A DNA stretch of 64,000 bases from Bacteroidales bacterium (GCA_017519865.1 JAFWRQ010000003.1:96393-160392), one strand, 5' to 3'. Positions 44,843-54,677 are shown, counted from the first letter of the stretch. Notes: a model not told the origin generated them from the sequence alone. Numbers and translations: made by a program.

Positions 44843-45733
44843 ATGGACATCAAACACTTTATAATCTTTTTGACCATTGCGTCCGCAGCCCTTTGCAGCT
44901 GCCACGAGAAGGTTACGCCGGATGACCCCGAGCCGGATGACAAGTACGGCTACGGTCTTGACGTCGCAACGCCCCACTGGCTTGAACTCCCGGCCACCAA
45001 GGCTGGAGACGGAAAGGAATGGTTCGCCCACGACATGGGCGGCGGCGACTATTTCGCTAACCGCGATGCGACCCGTAACTGGTCCTTCTATTATGACTAC
45101 AAGTCTTTCATATCCTTATGGGTTGCCTATCCGCTCAACGCCGGCCTGATGGGCAGCGGTTCACGTACCGATGCCTGGGGATATGACCCCCTGCTCCCTA
45201 TGGGCCTGCAGCAGAACATCATTACGTCAGCGTATGGCACTGGCCATTCCCGCGGGCATCAGATCCCTTCAGCTGACAGGCTCGACCGTGCGGCCAACGT
45301 GTCGACTTTCTATGCAACCAATATGACTCCGCAGGATCCCGATTTCAACGGAGGGGTATGGGAGAAACTCGAGAGCAAGGTCCGCACCTACGCAAGGGCC
45401 TGCGACACCCTCTATGTGGTGACCGGCAGCGTGCTGTCTTCCACTACGGTCCCTGACAAGATGCACCATCTGGTAAACGTCCCCGCCGGCTATTACAAGG
45501 CGCTTCTCCGTTATAAGAAGGGCGATTCTGCCGGCGAGTACATCGCCTGCGGCTTCTATCTTCCGCACGATCCTTCCATCGCTTCCAAATCGTTCATGGA
45601 CTACATCATGTCCGTAGATGAACTGAAGACCCAGACCGGGATTGATTTCTTCAAGTATCTCCCCGAGGTCGTGGGAGCCGACAAGGCCCGCGAAATCCTC
45701 GCGCAGAAGCCCGGAACATGGTGGAACCGTTAA
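44843..45733 (+). CDS. DNA/RNA non-specific endonuclease-family lipoprotein
   Basis: A 296-residue lipoprotein; ATG 44843 starts MDIKHFIIFLTIASAALCSC (lipobox Cys20). The His-Me-finger nuclease core reads GHSRGHQIPSADRLDRA (catalytic His in RGH), then STFYATNMTPQDPDFNGGVW with the metal-binding Asn region. VPAGYYKALLRYKKG follows. Family members such as NucA and Serratia nuclease have DRGH; Ser replaces the Asp here, a form I believe is common in Bacteroidota. As a lipoprotein it could degrade extracellular DNA or RNA for nutrition, which is an inference. It stands alone, 27 bases before the peptidase gene. Confidence 0.87.
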   Translation: MDIKHFIIFLTIASAALCSCHEKVTPDDPEPDDKYGYGLDVATPHWLELPATKAGDGKEWFAHDMGGGDYFANRDATRNWSFYYDYKSFISLWVAYPLNAGLMGSGSRTDAWGYDPLLPMGLQQNIITSAYGTGHSRGHQIPSADRLDRAANVSTFYATNMTPQDPDFNGGVWEKLESKVRTYARACDTLYVVTGSVLSSTTVPDKMHHLVNVPAGYYKALLRYKKGDSAGEYIACGFYLPHDPSIASKSFMDYIMSVDELKTQTGIDFFKYLPEVVGADKAREILAQKPGTWWNR

Positions 45734-45760
45734 TTATTTTGAGTATTTATTTTATTGAAA

Positions 45761-47800
45761 ATGAACCGTTTGATAAATTCGGCCGGCATTGTCGGCCTGA
45801 CCCTCATGACCCTGTTTACCGCCTGTACAGGCAATACCCGTGTTAATCCCTTCCTCGAGGAGTGGGACACCCCTTACGGCATCCCGCCGTTCGACAAGAT
45901 TGAATATGCCGACTATGTCCCCGCCTTCAAGGCGGGCATCGAGCAGCAGCAGAAGGAGATCGACGCCATCATCGCCAATACCGCCGCTCCCACTTTCGAC
46001 AATGTCATCGGAGCGCTGGAGCTCTCAGGCAGCATCCTGAGCAAGGTCCAGGGCGTGTTCTACAACGTCAGCGAGACCGAGAATTGCCCCGAACTCGTGG
46101 CCATCGAAGAGGAGATCACCCCGCTCGTGTCCGAGCACAGCGACAATATTTACATGAACAAGGACCTCTACAAGAAGGTTGCTGCGGTGTACAACGCCGA
46201 CCAGAGCGGCCTGACCCGTGAGCAGCAGATGGTCCTCAAGAACACCTACGAGGCCTTCGAGCGCAACGGCATCGGCCTGGACGAGGCCAAGCAGGCCCGC
46301 CTGCGCGAGATCAACACCGAGATGTCCGCCAAGACCAACAAGATAGGCAACAATAACCTCGCCGAGAACAATGCTTTCAAGGAGCGTTTCGGCATTTCCG
46401 TATCGGCCTATCCCACCGCCATGACCACCACCGAGGACCGCTCGCTGCGCGAGGAGATGTTCAAGGCTTATTCTTCCCGCGGCCACAATGGCAACGAGAA
46501 TGACAACCGCCAGCTCGTGCTCGACGTGATGCGCCTGCGTATCGAGAAGGCGAAACTCATGGGCTATGACAATCCCGCCGCCTTCATCCTCGAGCCCAAG
46601 ATGGCTCACGATCCCCAGACCGTGGACGAGTTCCTCGACGGCATCATGAAGGCCGCCGTGGCGAAGGCGAAGGAGGAAGTGGCCGAGATGCAGGAGGTGA
46701 TGAACCAGGACATCAAGGCCGGTTTGCTCCCGGCCGGCACCAAGATCAAACCTTGGGACTGGTGGTATTACTCCGAGAGAGTCCGCAAAGCCAAGTATGA
46801 CCTTGACGAGGAACTGACCAAGCCCTATTTCGAGATGAAGAACGTGCAGAAGGGCGTCTTCGAGGCCGCCCACACGCTCTATGGCGTCAATTTCGAGCGC
46901 CTCGAGGGAGTGACGCTTTACAACGACGCCGCCGAGGCGTGGAAACTCACCGATGCCGACGGCTCGCTGCTGGGCATCTTCTTCTGTGACTATTTCCCGC
47001 GCTCGACCAAGCGCAGCGGCGCCTGGATGAACAATTTCCGCGACCAGTATTTCGATGCCTCCGGCAAGGAGGTGCGCCCCATTATCGTCAATGTCTGCAA
47101 CTTCTCATCGCCCGATGAGGACGGCACGGCCCTGCTGACCGTCGACGAGGTCGAGACCGCCTTCCATGAGTTCGGTCACGCCCTGCACGGCTTCCTGACC
47201 AAGTGCCACTATCGTTCGGTGAGCGGCACGTCTGTCGCCCGCGACTTCGTCGAGACCTTCTCGCAGTTCAACGAGAACTGGGCTTTCCAGCCTGAACTCC
47301 TCGCCAAATATGCCGTACACTACCAGACCGGCGAGGTCATCCCCAAGGAACTGGTCGACAAGATCGAGGCCGCCTCGAAGTTCAACCAAGGCTTCATGAC
47401 CACAGAACTCTGCGCCGCCTCCATCCTCGATATGAAATGGCACGAACTCTCCAGCATCGAGGGCATCGACATCGACGAGTTTGAGGCAAAGGTCTGCAAG
47501 GAGATGGGCCTGATCGACGAGATCATCCCGCGTTATCGTACGACCTACTTCAACCACATCTTCTCCAGCGGCTACAGCGCCGGCTACTACGGCTACCTGT
47601 GGTCTGAAGTCCTCGACAAGGACGCCTTCTCGGTCTTCGAGAAGAGCCCGAACGGCGTCTGGGACCTTGACCTTGCCAGGAAGTTCCGTCAGACCTTCCT
47701 CGAGAAGGGCGGCAGCGAAGAGCCGATGGTGCTCTACGAGCAGTTCACCGGGCGTCAGCCCGACTCCGAGGCCTTCCTCCGCGGCCGCGGCCTGAAATAG
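45761..47800 (+). CDS. M3-family zinc metallopeptidase (peptidyl-dipeptidase Dcp-like)
   Basis: A 679-residue peptidase. ATG 45761 begins MNRLINSAGIVGLTLMTLFTAC, a lipoprotein signal with lipobox FTAC (Cys22). The zinc-binding motif is FHEFGHALHG (HEFGH at residues 469-473), with the third ligand Glu expected in SRDFVETFSQFNENW-type sequence, seen here as ARDFVETFSQFNENW. The N-terminal helical domain and the C-terminal GYYGYLWSEVLDKDAF segment are typical of Dcp/oligopeptidase A. It trims short peptides, here probably in the periplasm. Proximity to the nuclease gene suggests a shared nutrient-scavenging theme but may be chance. Confidence 0.94.
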   Translation: MNRLINSAGIVGLTLMTLFTACTGNTRVNPFLEEWDTPYGIPPFDKIEYADYVPAFKAGIEQQQKEIDAIIANTAAPTFDNVIGALELSGSILSKVQGVFYNVSETENCPELVAIEEEITPLVSEHSDNIYMNKDLYKKVAAVYNADQSGLTREQQMVLKNTYEAFERNGIGLDEAKQARLREINTEMSAKTNKIGNNNLAENNAFKERFGISVSAYPTAMTTTEDRSLREEMFKAYSSRGHNGNENDNRQLVLDVMRLRIEKAKLMGYDNPAAFILEPKMAHDPQTVDEFLDGIMKAAVAKAKEEVAEMQEVMNQDIKAGLLPAGTKIKPWDWWYYSERVRKAKYDLDEELTKPYFEMKNVQKGVFEAAHTLYGVNFERLEGVTLYNDAAEAWKLTDADGSLLGIFFCDYFPRSTKRSGAWMNNFRDQYFDASGKEVRPIIVNVCNFSSPDEDGTALLTVDEVETAFHEFGHALHGFLTKCHYRSVSGTSVARDFVETFSQFNENWAFQPELLAKYAVHYQTGEVIPKELVDKIEAASKFNQGFMTTELCAASILDMKWHELSSIEGIDIDEFEAKVCKEMGLIDEIIPRYRTTYFNHIFSSGYSAGYYGYLWSEVLDKDAFSVFEKSPNGVWDLDLARKFRQTFLEKGGSEEPMVLYEQFTGRQPDSEAFLRGRGLK

Positions 47801-47818
47801 AACGGCAGCTTTTTGGCT

Positions 47819-49129
47819 ATGAGAAAGCTTCTAGGAACAATCTCGATGCTCCTCCTTCTGGTATGTGCATGCCAGAAGGAGGAGCCTTCGATAACCCTTT
47901 CGGAGACGGAGATCGACGCGGTCTATACGGCCGGAGAGGTGTCCATCACCATCGAGCCCAATGTTTCCTGGACGGCAGAGGTCCATTACAATGACTGGAG
48001 GGAGGAAAAGTGGATCGAGCTTCCGGTCACTTCCGGATTGGAAGGCCCTCAGAGATTCGTGATACGTCTTCCCGAGAATCCTACTCGCATCCGCGAGGCG
48101 AAAGTGTATTTCCATCTTGCCGGCACCCAGGAGCTTACGATACTCCTTGTAAAGCAGATAGGGAAGCTTGACAGGGACATGACCGACCAGCTTGACATAT
48201 ATACGGCAGCCGCGATGATGCTTGCCCATCCTCCTCTGGGATACATCTCCTACGAGGATATAGTCAAGTGCAAGTCGTTGACTTATGAGAACATCAATGA
48301 AAGCATGGACTGCTGGGGACTTGCCCTGTTGGAGAACCTGGTCAGCATCGGTGTACGGAACAGCAATATACCTTCGCTGGGATTCAAGGCCGCTCCCTGG
48401 TTGAAGAACCTCAGCATAAAGGACAGCACCCTGGGAGATATGGACATTTCCGGGAACCCGGAGCTGGAGAATCTCCATTTCAAGGAAGTATCCCTCCGCT
48501 CGTTGGAAGCCACACATAATCCACGCTTGAGTAGCATTGAATTCGAGTATTCCGACATGACTCCCGACCTGGAAAGCGTTGTACTGGGGCCGGGGGTGAA
48601 AGGTTTCGGTATTATGAATGCCAAGTCACTGGAGATCCTGGACTGCTCGGATGCCACCAGCCTGGCCTACCTGTCTTTCCCGAACTGCAGCGTCCGACGC
48701 CTGGACCTCAGCCGTACGCAGGTCGGGCATCTGGAGATAAGGCAGAATCCGATAGATGAACTGTTGCTGCCGGATGGCCTGGAAACCCTTTTCTTCAATA
48801 TGTGTTCGGGAGCGATCTCTTACCTGAAGATAGGCTCCAGAACGAGAACGGTTACTGTCAGCGGCTTGACCTTGGAGGAACTGGACCTCGACGAGGCCGT
48901 CAACCTGTCCAGCCTGTACTGCTGCAACAATATGCTCAAGGGATTGGACATCAGTCACATCCAGATGCCGTCATACTTTCTTTTCGGCGGCAATCCCGGC
49001 GTGGACGGTGTCTTCGAAATCAAAGTGTCATCCTCCGATTTCGAGACCGCAAGGACGCTTTATGAAGGTCTGCAATGGGATATGGAAGACTATGGCATCA
49101 TAGTCACACATATAGTATCCGGAGAATAA
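47819..49129 (+). CDS. BACON-like and leucine-rich-repeat lipoprotein
   Basis: A 436-residue lipoprotein; ATG 47819 starts MRKLLGTISMLLLLVCAC (lipobox Cys18). Residues about 25-110 look like a BACON domain (TAGEVSITIEPNVSWTAEVH). From about 140 to 410 there are irregular leucine-rich repeats (LENLHFKEVSLRSLEATHNP, SLEILDCSDATSLAYLSFPN, LTLEELDLDEAVNLSSLYCC), the kind found in Bacteroidota surface proteins. The function is probably binding or adhesion. It follows the M3 peptidase gene by 18 bases and may be co-transcribed. Codon usage is less GC-rich than in its neighbours. Confidence 0.82.
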   Translation: MRKLLGTISMLLLLVCACQKEEPSITLSETEIDAVYTAGEVSITIEPNVSWTAEVHYNDWREEKWIELPVTSGLEGPQRFVIRLPENPTRIREAKVYFHLAGTQELTILLVKQIGKLDRDMTDQLDIYTAAAMMLAHPPLGYISYEDIVKCKSLTYENINESMDCWGLALLENLVSIGVRNSNIPSLGFKAAPWLKNLSIKDSTLGDMDISGNPELENLHFKEVSLRSLEATHNPRLSSIEFEYSDMTPDLESVVLGPGVKGFGIMNAKSLEILDCSDATSLAYLSFPNCSVRRLDLSRTQVGHLEIRQNPIDELLLPDGLETLFFNMCSGAISYLKIGSRTRTVTVSGLTLEELDLDEAVNLSSLYCCNNMLKGLDISHIQMPSYFLFGGNPGVDGVFEIKVSSSDFETARTLYEGLQWDMEDYGIIVTHIVSGE

Positions 49130-49131
49130 TT

Positions 49132-49168
49132 CCCGCAGGGTAGCCCATTTTTGGCTATACCCTGCGGG
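49132..49168. terminator. Convergent terminator hairpin
   Basis: CCCGCAGGGTA (49132-49142) pairs with TACCCTGCGGG (49158-49168), with an inner TAGCC/GGCTA pairing around a T5-containing loop. It sits 3 bases after the lipoprotein stop and overlaps the last codons of the convergent BASS transporter gene. Confidence 0.8.
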
Positions 49169-50150
49169 TCTTGCGGCGGCGGTAGAGCTGCCAGGTGTTG
49201 AAGCAGTTGTGCCAGATGCTGTAGAAGCCGCCGGCGACGGAAGTGACGGGGTCCATGAAGGTGTAGCCCATCCAGATCTCGAAGACGGTATTCTTCTGGC
49301 CGAGGGCCTGGCCGGCGCTGATGCGGCAGCCGTAGTGCGAGCCTATCGCCTTGCCGGCCCAGAACTGGAAGATGCAGCACGCCAGCGAGACGACGGCTAT
49401 CCATAAGAGCAGGCTCGCGGCCCCCTCGTTATGCACGACGGCGCGCGTACTCATTGCGATGGCCAGGGTGAGGGAAAAGGACCAGATATGGAAGGAGAGG
49501 TCCGTGTATGAAAGCAGCTTGGCGTGCAGTTTCGGGAAGAGGTAACGTACTATCCAGGCACTGACGCTGGGCATTATGAGCAGTGGGAAAACCTTCGCCA
49601 GGATCTTGCTGAAGGCCATGCCGAAAGTCATTCCGCCCATCGGATAGAGGAGAGGGACGGTCAGAGGCACGAGGACAGCCACTACGATGTTGATGAGGAT
49701 CGTATAGGTGACGACGCCGGCCATGTTGCCGCCGAGTTTGCCGGTGACCACGGCGCAGGCAGTGCCCGTCGGGCAGATGAGGCACAGCATGGCCGACTCC
49801 AGCGGGATGCGGGCTTGCGCGATCCAGCGGCCTGCGGCCGTGTCGGACCGAAGGGCCCACACCAGCAGGGCCGCCAGCCCGAGGAAGCTGACCGCCTGGA
49901 TGAACAGCAGCCAGGCCTGCCAGCGGTGCGGCCGCATCTGGTGCGGCTCTATCTTGCAGAAACTCAGGAAAAGCATTATGAACAGCAGGACCGGCTGGAG
50001 ATGCGTGCAGATGGCTTCCAGCACCGGGCAGGCTCCGTGCAGCGCCGGAATCGCGTGATACGCGAGATAGGCGCCTGCGCCGACCAGCATGCCAACGATG
50101 AGCATCCAGTCGCGGATGAATTTCTTGAAGGTATAGATATATCCTGCCAT
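49155..50150 (-). CDS. Bile acid:sodium symporter-family (BASS) transporter
   Basis: A 331-residue inner-membrane protein with about nine or ten hydrophobic helices. ATG 50150 (MAGYIYTFKKFIRDW) is chosen over an in-frame TTG at 50159, which lies in the promoter. ICPTGTACAVVTGKLGGNMA resembles the conserved crossover region of BASS proteins, and ISAGQALGQKNTVFEIWMGY their second motif. Family members carry bile acids, organic anions, pyruvate or arsenite-like ions with sodium; the substrate here cannot be deduced. It is a single gene, convergent with the preceding lipoprotein gene and divergent from gpmI. Confidence 0.8.
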   Translation of the reverse strand: MAGYIYTFKKFIRDWMLIVGMLVGAGAYLAYHAIPALHGACPVLEAICTHLQPVLLFIMLFLSFCKIEPHQMRPHRWQAWLLFIQAVSFLGLAALLVWALRSDTAAGRWIAQARIPLESAMLCLICPTGTACAVVTGKLGGNMAGVVTYTILINIVVAVLVPLTVPLLYPMGGMTFGMAFSKILAKVFPLLIMPSVSAWIVRYLFPKLHAKLLSYTDLSFHIWSFSLTLAIAMSTRAVVHNEGAASLLLWIAVVSLACCIFQFWAGKAIGSHYGCRISAGQALGQKNTVFEIWMGYTFMDPVTSVAGGFYSIWHNCFNTWQLYRRRKTRRV

Positions 50151-50156
50151 GGGCTG

Positions 50157-50164
50157 CAAAGATA
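50157..50164 (-). promoter_or_regulatory. -7 promoter box for the BASS transporter
   Basis: Minus-strand TATCTTTG ends 6 bases before the ATG at 50150, giving a very short or absent leader. Confidence 0.65.
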
Positions 50165-50200
50165 GTCATAACTAATGAAAGGGAAGTGCTCTTTTTTTGT

Positions 50201-50208
50201 TATCTTTG
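50201..50208 (+). promoter_or_regulatory. -7 promoter box for gpmI
   Basis: TATCTTTG, 40 bases before the gpmI ATG and back to back with the BASS transporter promoter. Confidence 0.8.
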
Positions 50209-50248
50209 CAGACTGCAAACAAATAGATAATCAAAAGCATTCTATACA

Positions 50249-51772
<1,524 letters not shown>

Positions 51773-51782
51773 TCTCACGTCG

Positions 51783-51891
51783 CGGGGATTGTCCCTGAAA
51801 ACGTCCTGCTCTGCAGGACCCCTCCCAAGCCAGCTTGGGCCCCTCCCTCTTATGTTGCCGAGGGTGGCACAGTTTTCAGGGACAATCCCCG
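51783..51891. repeat. Compound palindrome with multi-hairpin interior
   Basis: A perfect 20-bp inverted repeat (51783-51802 with 51872-51891, starting CGGGGATTGTCCCTG) encloses a 7-bp hairpin (51803-51819, GTCCTGC/GCAGGAC), a second 7-bp hairpin (51824-51839, CCCAAGC/GCTTGGG) and a shorter CCCTC/GAGGG pairing (51845-51849 with 51860-51864). It fills almost the whole gpmI-manA gap. It could terminate gpmI or belong to a family of mobile or REP-like intergenic elements. Confidence 0.88.
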
Positions 51892-51910
51892 ACTCCGCCC
51901 GACATCCGCC

Positions 51911-52819
51911 GTGTATAAGTTCAAGCCGATACTCAAGACCCTGGTGTGGGGGACTGAGAACTGGGTGCTCTCCGGAGTGCCCGGTTCGGAGTCCGTCGTG
52001 GCCGAGGGTCCGGAGGCCGGCAGGACCCTCAGCGAGGTTTACGGCGGAGAGTTCCCTTTACTGATCAAGTTCATAGACGCGCATCAGGACCTGAGCATCC
52101 AGGTGCATCCTGACGATGCCCTGGCTGCCGTGCGCCACCACTGCAAGGGCAAGACCGAGATGTGGTACATCATCGGCGCCTCGGAGGGCGCGCACCTCTA
52201 CTCCGGCCTGGCCAAGGCCATCACGCCGGAGGAGTACGCGCGTCGCGTCGCCGACGGGACCATCACGGACGTCCTGGCAGACCACAAGGTCGCGCCCGGC
52301 GACGTGTTCTTCATCCCCGCCGGCCGCATCCACGCCATCTGCGGGGGCTGTTACCTCGCTGAGATCCAGGAGACTTCAGACATCACCTACCGCATCTATG
52401 ACTACAATCGCCCGGGGCTGGACGGCAAACCGCGGCAACTCCATACCGAGCAGGCCAAGGACGCCATCGACTTCAAGGTCTACGACGACTATAAGACCCA
52501 CTATGAACGCCGCGCCGGTGAACCCGTCCAGATCGTGAAGTGTGAGCAGTTTACCACCACGCTTTTCGAACTCAACGAGCCTTATGAAGGCCCGGTCCCG
52601 GGAATGATGGAAATGCAGTCCGTTCGGGGCATAGGAGGCCATCACTGCGGTGTCGCCGGAAGCGGCCGCTGGTGCACGGTCATCTGCGCCGGAGGCGCCG
52701 GGACCGTGAACGGCGCCGCCGTCCAGGAAGGCGAGGCCGTCCTTCTGACGCCCGCCGAAACAGAACTGAGGCTCGTCCCCTCCGCCCCGTCCCTCCGCCT
52801 TCTCGTCAGCTACTGCTAA
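51911..52819 (+). CDS. manA: Mannose-6-phosphate isomerase, class I short form
   Basis: A 302-residue cupin enzyme interconverting mannose-6-phosphate and fructose-6-phosphate. The start is GTG 51911 (VYKFKPILKTLVWG), which matches the family N-terminus; no ATG is available. The metal-site segments are SIQVHPDDALA, KTEMWYIIGA and PAGRIHAICGGCYLAEIQET. The C-terminal half is a second cupin-like domain. It lies 20 bases after the compound palindrome and has no clear promoter, so it may depend on readthrough from gpmI. It supplies mannose or GDP-mannose precursors, or channels mannose into glycolysis. Confidence 0.94.
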   Translation: MYKFKPILKTLVWGTENWVLSGVPGSESVVAEGPEAGRTLSEVYGGEFPLLIKFIDAHQDLSIQVHPDDALAAVRHHCKGKTEMWYIIGASEGAHLYSGLAKAITPEEYARRVADGTITDVLADHKVAPGDVFFIPAGRIHAICGGCYLAEIQETSDITYRIYDYNRPGLDGKPRQLHTEQAKDAIDFKVYDDYKTHYERRAGEPVQIVKCEQFTTTLFELNEPYEGPVPGMMEMQSVRGIGGHHCGVAGSGRWCTVICAGGAGTVNGAAVQEGEAVLLTPAETELRLVPSAPSLRLLVSYC

Positions 52820-52923
52820 TCGGCCCTCTCCTTCGGCCCGGCCCTCTCCTTCGCCTTTTCCTTCGGCCCTTCTGTTACTGGTCAACCTCCTCGACCGTTC
52901 GGGAATCCTCCTCCACCGACCTG
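52820..52923. other. Intergenic C/T-rich spacer
   Basis: About 100 bases after manA with repeated CCTTCGGCCC and CTCTCCTTCG-like phrases, no gene and no clear hairpin. It leads into the tandem repeat block. Confidence 0.5.
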
Positions 52924-53104
52924 GAGCGAAAACGGCCTTTTCACTCCCGTTTGCCGAGAAAAGTGTCGGTTGGGAGCGGAATAACCTCTTTCGCTCCCGT
53001 TTTTCGAGAAAAGTGTCGATTGGGACCAGAATAGCCTCTTTCGCTCCCGTTTGGTGGGAGATAGTGGTAGTTGGGAACAGAAACGCCGTTTTTGTTCCCG
53101 AATT
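52924..53104. repeat. Tandem repeat block, about 50-bp units
   Basis: Units begin at 52924, 52974, 53024 and 53075 (50, 50, 51 and a partial about 30 bases). The shared core is GAGCGGAATA, then CCTCTTTCGCTCCCGTTT and GAGAAAAGTGTCG. Junctions fold as hairpins (GGGAGCG with CGCTCCC). In the last unit the stem changes on both sides to GGGAACAGAAACG / CGTTTTTGTTCCC, keeping its pairing. No gene is accepted here. Confidence 0.85.
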
Positions 53105-53121
53105 TTTTTTTGGGGGGGGGG
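53103..53121. other. T9-G10 homopolymer junction
   Basis: Nine T (53103-53111) directly followed by ten G (53112-53121). It may be length-variable or a sequencing weak point; it is intergenic, so a phase-variation role has no visible target. Confidence 0.7.
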
Positions 53122-53154
53122 AGCGACGGTGGGAGGGTATGGGAATGGGCCTGA

Positions 53155-53280
53155 GAAAGGTGTTTTGGGACCGAAAAGGTGGGGGAAACAGGCAAACGGG
53201 CCTGGGAAAGGCGGTTTCGGGCCGAAAGGGTGGGGGAAACATGCAAACGGGCCCGGGAAGATGATTTCCGGGCCCGTTTG
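53155..53280. repeat. Second tandem repeat (51-bp units) with terminal hairpin
   Basis: Two 51-bp units (53155-53205 and 53206-53256) share GAAAGG, GGG.CCGAAA, GGTGGGGGAAACA and GCAAACGGGCC. A third partial unit turns into a 13-bp hairpin: CAAACGGGCCCGG (53244-53256) with CCGGGCCCGTTTG (53268-53280), followed on the plus strand by T5 at 53286-53290. The hairpin can terminate manA and, reading the other way, frr. Confidence 0.8.
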
Positions 53281-53306
53281 GCGGATTTTTCGGGGGGAGG
53301 GGACGG

Positions 53307-53876
53307 TTACACCGTCATGATGTCCTTTTCCTTGGCGGCGACGATGTCGTCGATCTTCTTGATGTTCTTGTCGGTGACCTTCTGGACTTCCTCCTCGGCC
53401 TCCTTCTCGGTGTCCTCGGACATGCCTTCGTTCTTCTGGGCCTTCTTCAGCAGGTCCACCGCGTCGCGGCGGGCATTGCGGACGACGACCTTGGAGTTCT
53501 CGCCAGTAGCCTTGGCTTTCTTGATGAGTTCCTTCCTGCGCTCCTCGGTGAGGGCGGGGACGATGCAGCGGATGATCTCGCCGTTGTTGGCCGGGGTGAG
53601 GCCGACGTTGGCGTCGAGGATGGCTTTCTCGATCTTCTGGATCATGTTGCGCTCCCAGGGCTGGATGGCGATGGTCTTGGCATCAGGGGTGTTGATCGAG
53701 GCCACCTGGAAGAGCGGAGTGGGAGTTCCGTAGTAATCCACCATGACGTTGTTGAAGATGGCGGGAGTCGCCTTGCCGAGACGATAGGACTTGAGATCTT
53801 CCTCGAGGAAGGATACGGCGTCCTGCATCTTCTCTTCTGCAAGTGCGAGGATTTCTTTTGCTCTGTCTGTCAGCAT
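53307..53876 (-). CDS. frr: Ribosome recycling factor
   Basis: A 189-residue factor that, with EF-G, splits ribosomes after termination. The start is ATG 53876 (MLTDRAKEILALAEEKM); the longer open frame enters pyrH. Family motifs are LEEDLKSYRLGKATPAIFNN, VDYYGTPTPLFQVASINTPD, EIIRCIVPALTEERRKELIK and ENSKVVVRNARRDAVDLLKK. Length is normal. It lies 23 bases downstream of pyrH on the same strand, the common pyrH-frr pair, and ends at the repeat-rich gap. Confidence 0.98.
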   Translation of the reverse strand: MLTDRAKEILALAEEKMQDAVSFLEEDLKSYRLGKATPAIFNNVMVDYYGTPTPLFQVASINTPDAKTIAIQPWERNMIQKIEKAILDANVGLTPANNGEIIRCIVPALTEERRKELIKKAKATGENSKVVVRNARRDAVDLLKKAQKNEGMSEDTEKEAEEEVQKVTDKNIKKIDDIVAAKEKDIMTV

Positions 53877-53899
53877 AGTCGTTATCTTTTTAATACATA

Positions 53900-54607
53900 T
53901 TATACGTGTACCAGGGTGCCTACCTTTTCGCCGAGAAGGAGCTTGGTGAGGTTGCCGGATTCGTTCATGTTGAACACGATGATCGGCATGTTGCCTTGCT
54001 CGCACAGGGCGAATGCTGTGGCGTCCATGACCTTAAGACGGTCTGCGAGGGCTTTTGTAAAAGTCAGTTCGTCATATTTTACGGCGGAAGGGTCCTTTTC
54101 GGGGTCGGCGGTGTAGACTCCGTCCACGCGCGTGCCCTTCAGGAGAGCGTCCGCGCCGATCTCGAGCGCGCGGAGCGCTGCTCCGGAGTCGGTCGTGAAG
54201 AAAGGATTGCCGGTGCCGCCGGCAATCAGCGCCACGCCGCCCTCCTCGAGCACCTTGACCGCGTGCTCGCGGACGTAGTAGCGGGCCACCGGCTCCATCG
54301 GGGTGGCGGTGAAGACCTCCGCCTTCACTCCCTGCGAGCGGATGGCCATGGCCAGGCCGAGGGAGTTGATGACTGTGGCGAGCATTCCCATCTTGTCGCC
54401 GTTGACGCGGTCGAAACCCTTTCCGACGCCCTGCAGGCCGCGGAAGATATTGCCTCCGCCGATCACGATGGCGACCTGAAGGCCTTCGCGTGCGGCTGCG
54501 GCAATCTCCTTGGCATAAGCGTTGAGGCTGTTTTCGTCGATACCCTTGCCGGAGGGGCCTCCAAGGCTCTCTCCGCTAAGTTTCAACAAGACTCTTCTGT
54601 AGATCAT
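53900..54607 (-). CDS. pyrH: Uridylate kinase
   Basis: A 235-residue UMP kinase of the amino-acid-kinase fold, catalysing UMP + ATP to UDP + ADP. It has RVLLKLSGESLGGPSGKGID, VAIVIGGGNIFRGLQGVGKG, DKMGMLATVINSLGLAMAI and the DPEKDPSAVKYDELTFTKAL segment. Length is typical. In many bacteria pyrH-frr follows rpsB-tsf on the same strand; here the pair is on the opposite strand to the nearby rpsB-tsf cluster and separated from it by sdhC, rplM and rpsI. A promoter box lies 23 bases upstream. Confidence 0.98.
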   Translation of the reverse strand: MIYRRVLLKLSGESLGGPSGKGIDENSLNAYAKEIAAAAREGLQVAIVIGGGNIFRGLQGVGKGFDRVNGDKMGMLATVINSLGLAMAIRSQGVKAEVFTATPMEPVARYYVREHAVKVLEEGGVALIAGGTGNPFFTTDSGAALRALEIGADALLKGTRVDGVYTADPEKDPSAVKYDELTFTKALADRLKVMDATAFALCEQGNMPIIVFNMNESGNLTKLLLGEKVGTLVHV

Positions 54608-54630
54608 TTTTGTGGTAGTTTGAGGGAAAC

Positions 54631-54638
54631 AAAATTAT
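54631..54638 (-). promoter_or_regulatory. -7 promoter box for pyrH-frr
   Basis: Minus-strand TAATTTTG (plus-strand CAAAATTA), 23 bases before the pyrH ATG. Confidence 0.6.
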
Positions 54639-54669
54639 CTGAAAATTATGAAACTTGCAAGAAAGAGCC

Positions 54670-54677
54670 TATATTTG
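54670..54677 (+). promoter_or_regulatory. -7 promoter box for sdhC
   Basis: TATATTTG, 40 bases before the sdhC ATG (54718), divergent from pyrH. Confidence 0.65.

Noticed and set aside
52376-53242. Minus-strand open frame of 288 codons crossing the repeat gap
   Set aside because: Half is antisense to manA and the rest is translated tandem repeat (Phe/Pro-rich), so it is not a credible protein.
52924-53280. CRISPR array
   Set aside because: The units are directly adjacent without unique spacers, diverge along their length, and no cas gene is present.
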